Source: Candidatus Zixiibacteriota bacterium (lineage in GTDB: Bacteria; Zixibacteria; MSB-5A5; UBA10806; 4484-95). From it: DNA of 39,167 nt. The notes beneath the pieces are model-generated. The model was not told the origin of the DNA. It did no database searches and saw only the letters and a program-made list of their open reading frames with translations. The stretch is taken from assembly GCA_021159005.1 (NCBI GenBank), contig JAGGSN010000029.1, positions 1 to 39,167 on the forward strand, read 5' to 3'. The position numbers were made by a program, and so were the translations under genes. This document shows positions 25,495 through 33,587 of this stretch, in pieces (the stretch's first letter is position 1; the number at the start of each line of letters is the position of its first letter).

Positions 25495-27675
25495 ATGATA
25501 ACAGGTTCTTACATTCTGGCATTAGCGACAGCAGCAGCTGTCTTATCAGCGGCAGGCTATTATTTTACCGCCCGCGGCAGTAATAAATATCTGTTAGTCT
25601 CCCGATGGTCATATAATGCGGCGACAGCTTTAGTAATCACCGCTGTGGTTTACCTGATTATATTATTTTTAAATGACCGCTTTGAATTCACTTATATCTC
25701 AAGCTGTTCATCCATAGACTTGCCGGTTAATTTTAAAATCACATCGCTGTGGGCAGGACAGGAGGGTTCTTTCCTGCTATGGGCGGCTTTCAGCGTTTTG
25801 CTTGGCTTATGGGTTAGATTAAAAGCAAAGGAACAGATCGGCTGGGTAATGTTCTTTTACATGATAAGCCTTTTGTTTTTATTTACGCTGCTAAATATAT
25901 CATCGCCATTTAAACTAAACGCGGCAATTCCGCCCGATGGGCAGGGATTGAATCCGCTTCTGCAAAGTTTCTGGATGCAGATACATCCGCCCATAATGTT
26001 TTTGGGATATGCAGCAACATTTGTTCCTTTCGCCTTTGCTATGGCAGCGCTGGCTTCAAATAAATTCGACAGTTGGGTAAAGCTGACCTTTCCGTGGGCG
26101 ATATTTTCTGTCTGTACGCTGGGCGCCGGAATATTTTTAGGCGGCTATTGGTCGTATGAAACGCTCGGCTGGGGAGGCTACTGGGGATGGGACCCGGTTG
26201 AAAATGCCTCGTTAGTGCCTTGGCTGGCTAATATCGCTTTGGTTCACGGCATGATACTTGAACGTAAAAAAGGAACCTTTAGGAAAACCAATCTGTTTTT
26301 AGCTATAACGACATTCTTGATGGTTATCTACGGCACTTTTCTAACCCGCTCTGGCGTATTAGCAGATTTCTCAGTTCACTCATTTGTTGATTTGGGGTTG
26401 AATGCTTATTTAGCCGCCTTCCTGATTGGTTTTACGGTTGTTTCATATGGCTTCTTAGCGCTCAGGGCAAAATCAATAAATTCTGCCGAACCAACTCGGT
26501 CGCCATTATCAAAAGAATTCGCCGTTTTCCTCGGGATGCTATTTATAATACTGTCGGCATTTTTAGTGCTTATGGGAACATCAGCGCCTCTTATCACCAG
26601 GCTGTTTATGGAACCCTCAGCCGTTGACATATCTTACTATCCATTAACTAATCTGCCGATTGCCGTTATACTCGGCATTGTTCTCGGCATGGCAGGTGTG
26701 TTTACATGGCGCGTAATATCATGGCGCGAATTGAAACACAAATTGATTGTCCCGCTTATAGCCGCTGTAATGATAGTTGCTCTCAGCGCGCTTATGGGAG
26801 TATATAATATCATTCACCTGCTGTTTATTTTCACCAGCGCGTTTGCTTTTATCGCCAATCTCATTTTAATGATTAACCATTCCCAGCGTGGCTTTAATAA
26901 GATTCAAGCTGATATTATCCACATAGGTTTAGCCCTGATGTTTATCGGTATTGTTATATCGTCAGGTTATTCTTATGGAGAAAAATCCTCGCTTGAGCTT
27001 AACGAATCCGAAGAGTTAATGGGTTACAGGCTTACCTATAAAGGCATTAAGATTATTGACGCCAACCGGGAACAGGCTATTCTTGTTGTAGAACGCGGTT
27101 CGGACAGTTTTAACGCCCCGCTTGATTTCATTTATAGCCGTCAGGGATTAGTTAGAAACCCATATATTAAAAAATTCTTATCCTATGATTTATACATCTC
27201 GCCTGAGGAAATCAAGACCATAAAAGCGGCTGATTCCAGCCAGACAATCATCCTGTCGAAAGGGCAGACGAAAGTATTCGATGGCTGCGAAATCACTTTT
27301 GAGGGGTTCGCTCAAGGCTCTCATGCAGACAGCGGGATGTTCTCAATTGGGGCAGAACTGAAAGTGAAGACTATTGATGGCAAAACCGAAACGATAAAGC
27401 CAATATACAAGCTATCAGGCGAGACCCCCGAACTGATTCCAGCCGCGCTTCCCGGAACCAATATGAACGTATATCTTCTGAAGATAAGCGCTGATGAGGG
27501 AGCAATTATGCTGGGTATTTCCGAAAATGATATTCCCGATGTATTTAAGGATAAGCAGATATTAATCGTAGAAATTACCAAAAAGCCGCTGATAAACCTT
27601 GTATGGCTTGGCCTGATAATGATAGTTGTAAGTTCCGGTTTCGCCGCCTATTGGCGCTTTAAAGAGGCAGCCTGA
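25495..27675 (+). CDS. ccmF: Heme lyase subunit CcmF
   Basis: About 726 residues with many membrane spans. The WWD heme-binding motif is GWGGYWGWDPVENASLVPW at about 226-244. Conserved His-bearing segments are present (WMQIHPPIMF and, further on, FSVHSF). A soluble domain of about 190 residues near the C-terminus precedes the last span. CcmF joins heme from CcmE to apocytochrome c. A TTG one codon upstream (25492) is also in frame. I prefer the ATG, though no clear ribosome-binding site is seen. No ccmG or ccmH follows. The next gene is convergent and ends 5 bp away. Confidence 0.95.
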   Translation: MITGSYILALATAAAVLSAAGYYFTARGSNKYLLVSRWSYNAATALVITAVVYLIILFLNDRFEFTYISSCSSIDLPVNFKITSLWAGQEGSFLLWAAFSVLLGLWVRLKAKEQIGWVMFFYMISLLFLFTLLNISSPFKLNAAIPPDGQGLNPLLQSFWMQIHPPIMFLGYAATFVPFAFAMAALASNKFDSWVKLTFPWAIFSVCTLGAGIFLGGYWSYETLGWGGYWGWDPVENASLVPWLANIALVHGMILERKKGTFRKTNLFLAITTFLMVIYGTFLTRSGVLADFSVHSFVDLGLNAYLAAFLIGFTVVSYGFLALRAKSINSAEPTRSPLSKEFAVFLGMLFIILSAFLVLMGTSAPLITRLFMEPSAVDISYYPLTNLPIAVILGIVLGMAGVFTWRVISWRELKHKLIVPLIAAVMIVALSALMGVYNIIHLLFIFTSAFAFIANLILMINHSQRGFNKIQADIIHIGLALMFIGIVISSGYSYGEKSSLELNESEELMGYRLTYKGIKIIDANREQAILVVERGSDSFNAPLDFIYSRQGLVRNPYIKKFLSYDLYISPEEIKTIKAADSSQTIILSKGQTKVFDGCEITFEGFAQGSHADSGMFSIGAELKVKTIDGKTETIKPIYKLSGETPELIPAALPGTNMNVYLLKISADEGAIMLGISENDIPDVFKDKQILIVEITKKPLINLVWLGLIMIVVSSGFAAYWRFKEAA

Positions 27676-27680
27676 TAACT

Positions 27681-28820
27681 CTATTGCTTTATCAATTCAT
27701 AATCATCATTATTTGCAAATAAGCTTTTAGGTGTTTTCAATAACTTCTTTATTGCAGCATCTATTGCAATCTCCGAATTATCAATTCCGATCCAGTTGCG
27801 CCCTGTTTCTTGAGCAGCTGCTAAGGTTGTTCCTGAGCCGCAAAAGCAATCTAAGATTAAATCTCCCTCATTAGATGAATTTCTTATAATGAATTTTAAT
27901 AGTTCGCAGTTTTTTTCAGTTGGATAACACGGATATTGTGGATCTTTAAATTCCCAAATATCCTGAATTTTTTTCCCCTTCTTTTCATCAGCATAAATTA
28001 TTTTTCTTGGCACACCGGAAGAAGACCATTCGATTAAGTTATTATTATCTAATTCTTCTAATACTTCCGGTTTACTTCGCCAATGCCTTCCTTTGGGTGG
28101 TTTTATTCCTCTCCATTCTTGACCTGTTTTGCCATTATTTGTTTCACCCGGAGCATGTAAAGGTATTGTTGTGTATCGTCTGCCATTTTTATCAGATTTC
28201 TTAAAAAGTCTTTCTGTATCTTTTTCGGTATAAGGAATTTTTATATCATTCCAAGTATGATTATCTGATTTAGAGTAAAAAAGGATTAAGTCTTTAATAT
28301 TTCCATGAGCTTTTCTTTTGAAATTTTTAGGATTGCATTTAATTCGAGTAATATCATTGCGAAAATTATTCTTTCCGAATATTTCATCCATAATAACTTT
28401 GATATAATGCCCGATTTTATAATCAATGTGTAAATAAATTGATGCTTTATCAGACATTAGTTCTCTTAAAAATATCAGCCGTTCTCTTAAAAATTCTAAA
28501 TAATCATCTCCAATCAAAATATCACTATATGCAATACTATCATTACTGCCTTGACTTATAGTATTTGCTCGGTCTGTACTTATTCTAAAATGTCCATTAG
28601 TAGCAAAAGGGGGATCTATGTAAATTAAGTCAACTTTATTTCTTAATTTATAATCTTCAAGTATGGTTTTTAAAATAGGAAGATTATCTCCTTGGAAAAG
28701 CTTATTCTTTGATGAATTATTACCTTTAATATGTTTTAGTTTTACTTTGGGAGTATTTTCTAAAATCTCTTGCTCGGTTTTTTTATTATTGTAAGTCAGA
28801 ATCATATTTAATAGTTTCAA
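27681..28820 (-). CDS. Beta-class DNA methyltransferase (N6-A or N4-C)
   Basis: 379 residues. The catalytic motif IDPPF is at 68-72 and lies before the cofactor motif DCFCGSG at 324-330, which defines the beta class typical of type II and type III modification enzymes. The middle section (about 150-290) would carry target recognition. The start is TTG at 28820, four bases after the end of the restriction endonuclease frame. An ATG five codons later is an alternative. The gene is clearly more AT-rich than the ccm genes. It should still protect DNA even though its partner nuclease is interrupted. Confidence 0.88.
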   Translation of the reverse strand: MKLLNMILTYNNKKTEQEILENTPKVKLKHIKGNNSSKNKLFQGDNLPILKTILEDYKLRNKVDLIYIDPPFATNGHFRISTDRANTISQGSNDSIAYSDILIGDDYLEFLRERLIFLRELMSDKASIYLHIDYKIGHYIKVIMDEIFGKNNFRNDITRIKCNPKNFKRKAHGNIKDLILFYSKSDNHTWNDIKIPYTEKDTERLFKKSDKNGRRYTTIPLHAPGETNNGKTGQEWRGIKPPKGRHWRSKPEVLEELDNNNLIEWSSSGVPRKIIYADEKKGKKIQDIWEFKDPQYPCYPTEKNCELLKFIIRNSSNEGDLILDCFCGSGTTLAAAQETGRNWIGIDNSEIAIDAAIKKLLKTPKSLFANNDDYELIKQ

Positions 28821-28824
28821 TTTT

Positions 28825-29607
28825 TCAAATTTGGTATAAAAAATCTCTCAATAACAGACTACTCATAATGTTGTATTTTTTTAGTTTTGTCGAAATCTCT
28901 TTAAACATTTTACTGCGACCTTTAATATACAGCACGCCATCTAAAATTGCTATTACTTCCGCATTAACATTCCTAACTTTTAGTGTAGAAATTGCGTCAT
29001 TAAATTGAGCATTCTGATGACCCCCAAAATCAGTTAAAAACTTTGCTTCTCCAATAACATACCTTCCATTAAAATGTCCAACAAAATCTAAACCCTTATT
29101 TCGTTTGTAATTTAATTACTCCTTAGCAAATTTAAGCATTTCAGCATCACTTCCATCTAATATGGCATTTCCTTTTAAGTTTACAAATTCGTTTAAATTT
29201 ACTGGCTTTATGCCAAGAGATAGATTATTTACCCATCTTTTAAACAAAGGACCAATTTGTCGATTAGTTTCTTTTGGTTCGGAACACTTGGTAAAAAGAT
29301 TGTCAAGACCCATTTCATAAAGACGACCACATAAACGATTTATAGTTTGCGGATTTCTTTCAATTGAGGAATTATCTCTTTTTAGATATGCTAAATAAGA
29401 ATCTTTTATCGGAAATAAGTCAAGTTTGAGCAGGATTTTTATCAGATTAACATTATCGCGTTTCTTAAAAGCTTTTTCAATATCTTGCCATATAACATTA
29501 TCAATATCTCTTATCCCTTCAGGAATGGTAGGGTAAACTTGAAATAAATCATCCAAATAATTTCTTTGATTTGCATATTCAATGCTTAATTTTGTCCAAT
29601 AGCTCAT
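28825..29607 (-). pseudogene. Restriction endonuclease interrupted by an in-frame stop
   Basis: The 163-codon frame at 29116-29607 ends in TAA. The very next codons, in the same frame, continue for 96 residues to a TGA at 28825-28827. The downstream part contains a PD-(D/E)xK-like core: LDFVGHF with its Asp, then YVIGEAKF with Glu and Lys, followed by DFGGHQNAQF. The two parts together (about 260 residues) have the size of an ordinary type II endonuclease, directly upstream of a type II methyltransferase. The stop removes the catalytic core, so the nuclease is probably dead. A sequencing or assembly error is possible, and so is a two-part protein. The specificity is not recognised. Confidence 0.75.
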
Positions 29608-29801
29608 ATTCTTTATTCAGTTATTTTAATAATATTGTATCATTATTATAATTCAAACATCACTATCATTTCAACAAATAACTAAATATTAATACAATAT
29701 AACTGTTTATGATACAACATTTATTTTAGGTTAAATGTTATTATTCCTTTCAATTTAAAGATGGATACATACTTATAAAAACCTTTAACATTCCCTCCCT
29801 T

Positions 29802-30563
29802 TTATCTCCGCACAACCTTAATAACTCCCTTAACCGTATTCCCCGCCATATCAAACGCCCAGTTATAAAGCCATTTCGATAAAGTATCAGGCCAGCGGTT
29901 GGGATGAGCCAATATGCAGGTGTCCTGCTTGTGATGACTGATATACTCAATCAAATCCGGCGTGGTCTTAAGCGTATGCGCAGGCTGTTCGCCGACAAAA
30001 TCGTAGATATTGCCGCGTCCCTCATCCCAGCTTCGACCGGTATCGGAAAAATAGCGCACCTTCTTGTAATCGATATTCAAATATGCCGCCACTTCGATGC
30101 CCACATCCTTAAAATCATACTTTTTCCACAGGTCGCGATTGTCCCATTTAGTCAGCGGATTGCCGTGCATTGCCATAGTCTTCACCGGTGCTAATTTCCG
30201 CAGATTAGCCAAATCGTCCCGGCAAATCTCGAATGCTCTTTGATAATCGCCTTTAGCCCTATCGAGGCACTCATAATGATAGGCAATTTCCATACCCAGT
30301 CCGGCAATTTTGTTGATAATATCAGGCTTGAATACGGTATCGACAACCCGGAAAAGATAGGTCGATATCAACCCATGCTCATGTTCTATCTGCGCCATCT
30401 GAAACGCCAGCATCGGGTCGCGGTCAACATCATGGCGAAGCATCAGGCGCGGCTTGCCCGAATCATTCGGCGTAAAGTAATCACCCATAATAATTGTCCG
30501 GTAGCCGGCGTCATTGATTGCCCGGCACAACCGGCGATACATTTTCTGTGAGAAATCAAGCAT
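29802..30563 (-). CDS. Polysaccharide deacetylase-like protein (WbmS type)
   Basis: 253 residues. The motif LRHDVD at about 42-47 is the metal-binding HD pair of NodB-like and WbmS-like deacetylases. AMHGNPLTKWD and ILAHPNRWPD supply later His residues expected in the barrel active site. Its role is probably N-deacetylation of a surface polysaccharide sugar. No polysaccharide gene cluster surrounds it here, so the substrate is unknown. A GGCGG motif lies six bases before the ATG. From 29608 to 29801 I see only AT-rich sequence. Confidence 0.75.
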   Translation of the reverse strand: MLDFSQKMYRRLCRAINDAGYRTIIMGDYFTPNDSGKPRLMLRHDVDRDPMLAFQMAQIEHEHGLISTYLFRVVDTVFKPDIINKIAGLGMEIAYHYECLDRAKGDYQRAFEICRDDLANLRKLAPVKTMAMHGNPLTKWDNRDLWKKYDFKDVGIEVAAYLNIDYKKVRYFSDTGRSWDEGRGNIYDFVGEQPAHTLKTTPDLIEYISHHKQDTCILAHPNRWPDTLSKWLYNWAFDMAGNTVKGVIKVVRR

Positions 30564-30680
30564 AAAACCGCCTATGGAACAGGGGAGAGGTTTGCTGTTT
30601 TTTCATTATGATAATATATTTGAAATTGTAGATTTTAACAATCAATTATTTCGGTCAATTTTCCCGAATTTAAAATCTTT

Positions 30681-31308
30681 TATGTTGTAGCAGTTCATAT
30701 TCTGCCTAAGGCGGATGAACTGACACATTGCTTGCTAAAAAAAATCGACAGGTCACGTTTCACTACGACCCGCCTAAACGGTTGATAATATCTGATGTTT
30801 TAGGATAATATATACTGCCGCGCGTAGGGGCGTATTGCATACGCCCTCTTTATTCCAAATTCCAAGTAATAAAAAGGTAAAACTCCCAAGCTTAAATTTA
30901 TGTTGTAGCAGTTCATATTCTGCCTAAGGCGGATGAACTGACACATTGCTTGCTAAAAAAAATCGACAGGTCACGTTTCACTACGACCCGCCTAAACGGT
31001 TGATAATATCTGATGTTTTAGGATAATATATACTGCCGCGCGTAGGGGCGTATTGCATACGCCCTCTTTATTCCAAATTCCAAGTAATAAAAAGGTAAAA
31101 CTCCCAAGCTTAAATTTATGTTGTAGCAGTTCATATTCTGCCTAAGGCGGATGAACTGACACATTGCTTGCTAAAAAAAATCGACAGGTCACGTTTCACT
31201 ACGACCCGCCTAAACGGTTGATAATATCTGATGTTTTAGGATAATATATACTGCCGCGCGTAGGGGCGTATTGCATACGCCCTCTTTATTCCAAGTAGTA
31301 AAAAGGTA
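30681..31308. repeat. Tandem array of three 218-bp units
   Basis: Units begin at 30681, 30899 and 31117, exactly 218 bp apart. The first two look identical. The third loses 7 bp (an ATTCCAA copy) and has a substitution before ending near 31308. Each unit holds the hairpin GTTCAT...ATGAAC around GCCTAAGGC, and one CGCGTAGGGGCGTATTGCAT palindrome (30821, 31039 and 31257). No open frame is conserved. The array lies between a deacetylase gene and the riboflavin operon. The stretch from 30564 to 30680 holds nothing recognised beyond a TTCCCGAATTTAAAATCTTT motif echoed near 31607. Confidence 0.9.
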
Positions 31309-31309
31309 C

Positions 31310-31419
31310 AGGAGTTTCCCCGAAAATTCCGGTAAAATCTTTATAGTATAGTATGTTTCATAGGGTTAACATTTTCAATAAGTGGAAATCATAGTTTTTG
31401 AAAAAATGGGGAAACTCCT
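31310..31419. mobile_element. 110-bp element with 12-bp terminal inverted repeats
   Basis: AGGAGTTTCCCC at 31310-31321 is the exact reverse complement of 31408-31419. The interior is AT-rich and non-coding. It starts right where the 218-bp array ends. It may be a small non-autonomous element, but only one copy is visible here. Confidence 0.45.
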
Positions 31420-31427
31420 TAAAAGAG

Positions 31428-31531
31428 AGTCATTGCTCCTGCTATGGCGGACGACGCGGCAATCTCCTTGTTGCCGTGCAAATTAAAGCATACAGATTGC
31501 CGCGTCCGCCTTAGGCGGACTCGCAATGACT
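31428..31531. repeat. 104-bp nested inverted repeat (AGTCATTGC type)
   Basis: AGTCATTGC at 31428-31436 pairs with GCAATGACT at 31523-31531. Inside, GCGGACGACGCGGCAATCT at 31447-31465 matches AGATTGCCGCGTCCGC at 31494-31509, apart from a 3-base insertion. Repeats of this look are scattered in many bacterial genomes. It can form a long hairpin in DNA or RNA. Confidence 0.65.
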
Positions 31532-31623
31532 AATTTACACATTGAAGTATCGTATGCTGGAGTTTGTGAATAATGCGGGCTATTGTGTTCTGAAAAAACA
31601 GGAAAATTCCCGGATTTAAAATC

Positions 31624-31651
31624 TTGACATAAGCTATCCAATTGTTATATT
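31624..31651 (+). promoter_or_regulatory. Promoter of the riboflavin operon
   Basis: TTGACA at 31624-31629 and TATATT at 31646-31651 are 16 bp apart. Predicted transcription start is near 31658, exactly where the FMN riboswitch begins. That agreement makes the call convincing. Confidence 0.75.
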
Positions 31652-31657
31652 TCCGGC

Positions 31658-31770
31658 GTCTTCAGGGCGAGGCGGAAATCCTCGACCGGCGGTTAAAGCC
31701 CGCGAGCCCGTATGGGTTGAGCCTATGAAATTCAGGCGCCGACGGTAACAGTCCGGATAGGAGAAGATAG
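31658..31770 (+). promoter_or_regulatory. FMN riboswitch (RFN element)
   Basis: The conserved blocks of the RFN aptamer appear in order: TCTTCAGGGCGAGG, GAAATCCTCGACCGGCGGT, AAAGCCCGCGAGCC, then after the variable arm GCGCCGACGGT, ACAGTCCGGAT and GGAGAAGATA, which closes the basal stem with the start. It binds flavin mononucleotide and lies directly upstream of the riboflavin synthesis genes, so high FMN should shut them off. The terminator-like hairpin at 31806 is the probable expression platform. Confidence 0.95.
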
Positions 31771-31805
31771 GTTAAAGGTATTTATATACCTATGTAATCT
31801 TATAC

Positions 31806-31833
31806 CCCTGTCCCCGAAGGCAGGGATTTTTTT
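31806..31833 (+). terminator. Riboswitch expression platform: terminator hairpin ahead of ribD
   Basis: CCCTG-T-CC pairs with GGCAGGG around a CCGAA loop (one bulge), followed by ATTTTTTT directly before the ribD ATG. The AGGGA in the 3' arm (about 31822-31826) is the only plausible ribosome-binding site of ribD. Forming the hairpin would therefore both end transcription and hide the site. A small AGGTAT/ATACCT hairpin lies between it and the aptamer (31776-31791). Confidence 0.75.
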
Positions 31834-32922
31834 ATGACTGCAAAAATAAATGATGAAAAAATAATGACCCGCGCCCTGAAACTGGCTCAAAAGGGCATAG
31901 GGCACACATCGCCAAATCCTGCAGTCGGCTGCGCTATTGTAAAAAATGGCGAGATTATCGCCGGCGATTATCATCATAAGGCAGGCAGTTCCCATGCTGA
32001 AATTTTAGCTTTAAAGAAAGCAGGGAATGCCGCCAAAGGCTCCGATTTATACGTTACTTTAGAACCCTGCTGTATTTATGGCCGCACTCCGCCATGCACT
32101 GAGGCGATAATCAAAGCCGGCATCAAACGAGTAGTTATTGGCACTCTCGACCCTAATCCATCGGTTAATGGAAAAGGCGTAAAATGCCTACAGGAAGCCG
32201 GGATTGAAGTTGAACATGGTATTTTACAACAGCAATGCGAGGAAATAAACCGCGGCTACAATAAATATATTACAACCGGCCTGCCGTATGTTACAATAAA
32301 ATATGCCCAGAGCCTTGATGGCCGTATCGCAACATCGACTTGTTCCTCGCAATGGATTTCCGGCGAAAAGTCGCTAAAATTCGCTCATCAATTACGAGTA
32401 AAATATGATGCGGTTCTAATTGGCGCTCATACAGCCAACATAGATGACCCGCAACTGACAGTTAGAAAAGCGCGAGGCAAAAATCCAATTAGAATATTGC
32501 TTACCGATTCGGGAAGACTTAATAATAACTTGCGTCTGCTGGCAGACAACAACGCCCAGACTATCATCGCCACAAGCCGTAAGGGGTTTACTCAATGTCG
32601 GGGGGAATCATTCGAAAAAGCGAATATTATAACTCTGCCGGTCAAATCAAATGGCTTGGATTTAAAAGCGCTTCTTCGAAAACTCGGCGATAAGAATATT
32701 ACATCGCTATTGGTTGAAGGCGGCTCGAAAGTCATTACCAGCTTTCTGAAACAAAAATTAGCCGACAGTATAATCGTAATAACTGCCCCCATAATAATCG
32801 GCGAGGGAATCAGCGCCATAAACGACCTTGATATAAAAACTATTGACAGCTCAATCAAGTTAATTAATAAAAAGATGATAAAACTAAGCCCTGATTACGT
32901 AATATGCGGAGATATAAAATAA
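31834..32922 (+). CDS. ribD: Bifunctional riboflavin deaminase/reductase
   Basis: 362 residues. The N-terminal deaminase domain has the zinc site: His-Ala-Glu in SSHAEILALKKAG, then Cys residues in LEPCCIYGRTPPCTEAI. The C-terminal reductase domain (about 145-360) begins YVTIKYAQSLDGRIAT and contains LIGAHTANIDDPQLTVR and LLVEGGSKV. The enzyme deaminates and then reduces the pyrimidine intermediate made from GTP. It is the first gene of ribD-ribE-ribBA-ribH, under the FMN riboswitch. The stop is immediately followed by the ribE start. Confidence 0.97.
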   Translation: MTAKINDEKIMTRALKLAQKGIGHTSPNPAVGCAIVKNGEIIAGDYHHKAGSSHAEILALKKAGNAAKGSDLYVTLEPCCIYGRTPPCTEAIIKAGIKRVVIGTLDPNPSVNGKGVKCLQEAGIEVEHGILQQQCEEINRGYNKYITTGLPYVTIKYAQSLDGRIATSTCSSQWISGEKSLKFAHQLRVKYDAVLIGAHTANIDDPQLTVRKARGKNPIRILLTDSGRLNNNLRLLADNNAQTIIATSRKGFTQCRGESFEKANIITLPVKSNGLDLKALLRKLGDKNITSLLVEGGSKVITSFLKQKLADSIIVITAPIIIGEGISAINDLDIKTIDSSIKLINKKMIKLSPDYVICGDIK

Positions 32923-33582
32923 ATGTTTACCGGAATCATTCAGGAAAGAGGTAGTATCAAGTCTGTATTTAAACAGGGCGATGCTTTGTTAATCCAAGTT
33001 AAAGCGCCCCAATCCGCAGCCTCATTAACAAAGGGAGCCAGTGTCAGCATAAACGGCGCCTGCCAGAGCGCAGTTAACATAAGCGATGATTGGTTTGAGG
33101 TTTTGGCAACTCCCGAAACTGTTTCCCGAACTAACTTTCAATACTTGAAAGCCGGCGATGAGGTAAACCTTGAGCTGCCGCTGACATTAAATGACCCGCT
33201 TGGCGGTCATATTGTATCGGGGCATGTTGATACCGTAGGCAAAATCATTAGCCTGCCTGCCGGCGGGCACGGCTTAGCGAGAGACGCGGAAAGCGCCATA
33301 CTCAGAATATCTTTCGCTAAAGAATACAGCAAATACCTTATCGAAAAAGGCTCTGTTTCTATCGATGGAATCAGCCTGACTGTTTTTGATATAGAGCCGA
33401 ATGCTTTTTCGGTATCGCTTATTCCTGAGACTATCGAGCAAACAAATTTAAAATACCGCCGGGCTGGCGATAATGTAAACCTCGAGTTCGATATGATTGG
33501 CAAATATGTTGAAAAAATTTTTAATAATGATAAAGAATCACTTTCGATGGATTTTTTAAAACAACACGGTTTTATGAGGTAA
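32923..33582 (+). CDS. ribE: Riboflavin synthase alpha subunit
   Basis: 219 residues. It opens MFTGIIQERG and contains two similar lumazine-binding barrels, each with a GASVSINGACQS or GSVSIDGISLT type strand and a PETxxxTNxxxxxxGDxVNLE segment. It joins two molecules of dimethylribityllumazine to give riboflavin. There is no gap after ribD, so the two are translationally coupled. Also called ribC in some species. Confidence 0.97.
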   Translation: MFTGIIQERGSIKSVFKQGDALLIQVKAPQSAASLTKGASVSINGACQSAVNISDDWFEVLATPETVSRTNFQYLKAGDEVNLELPLTLNDPLGGHIVSGHVDTVGKIISLPAGGHGLARDAESAILRISFAKEYSKYLIEKGSVSIDGISLTVFDIEPNAFSVSLIPETIEQTNLKYRRAGDNVNLEFDMIGKYVEKIFNNDKESLSMDFLKQHGFMR

Positions 33583-33587
33583 AATAT

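Noticed and set aside
28825-29607. Stop-codon recoding or a programmed frameshift in the restriction enzyme
   Set aside because: The stop is TAA with no recoding signal, and the downstream part is in the same frame. A simple nonsense mutation explains it.
30681-31308. CRISPR array
   Set aside because: The repeated unit is 218 bp with no spacer-repeat alternation and no cas genes nearby.
31732-31995. Minus-strand frame across the riboswitch and ribD start
   Set aside because: It is the shadow of the RFN element and the ribD coding sequence.
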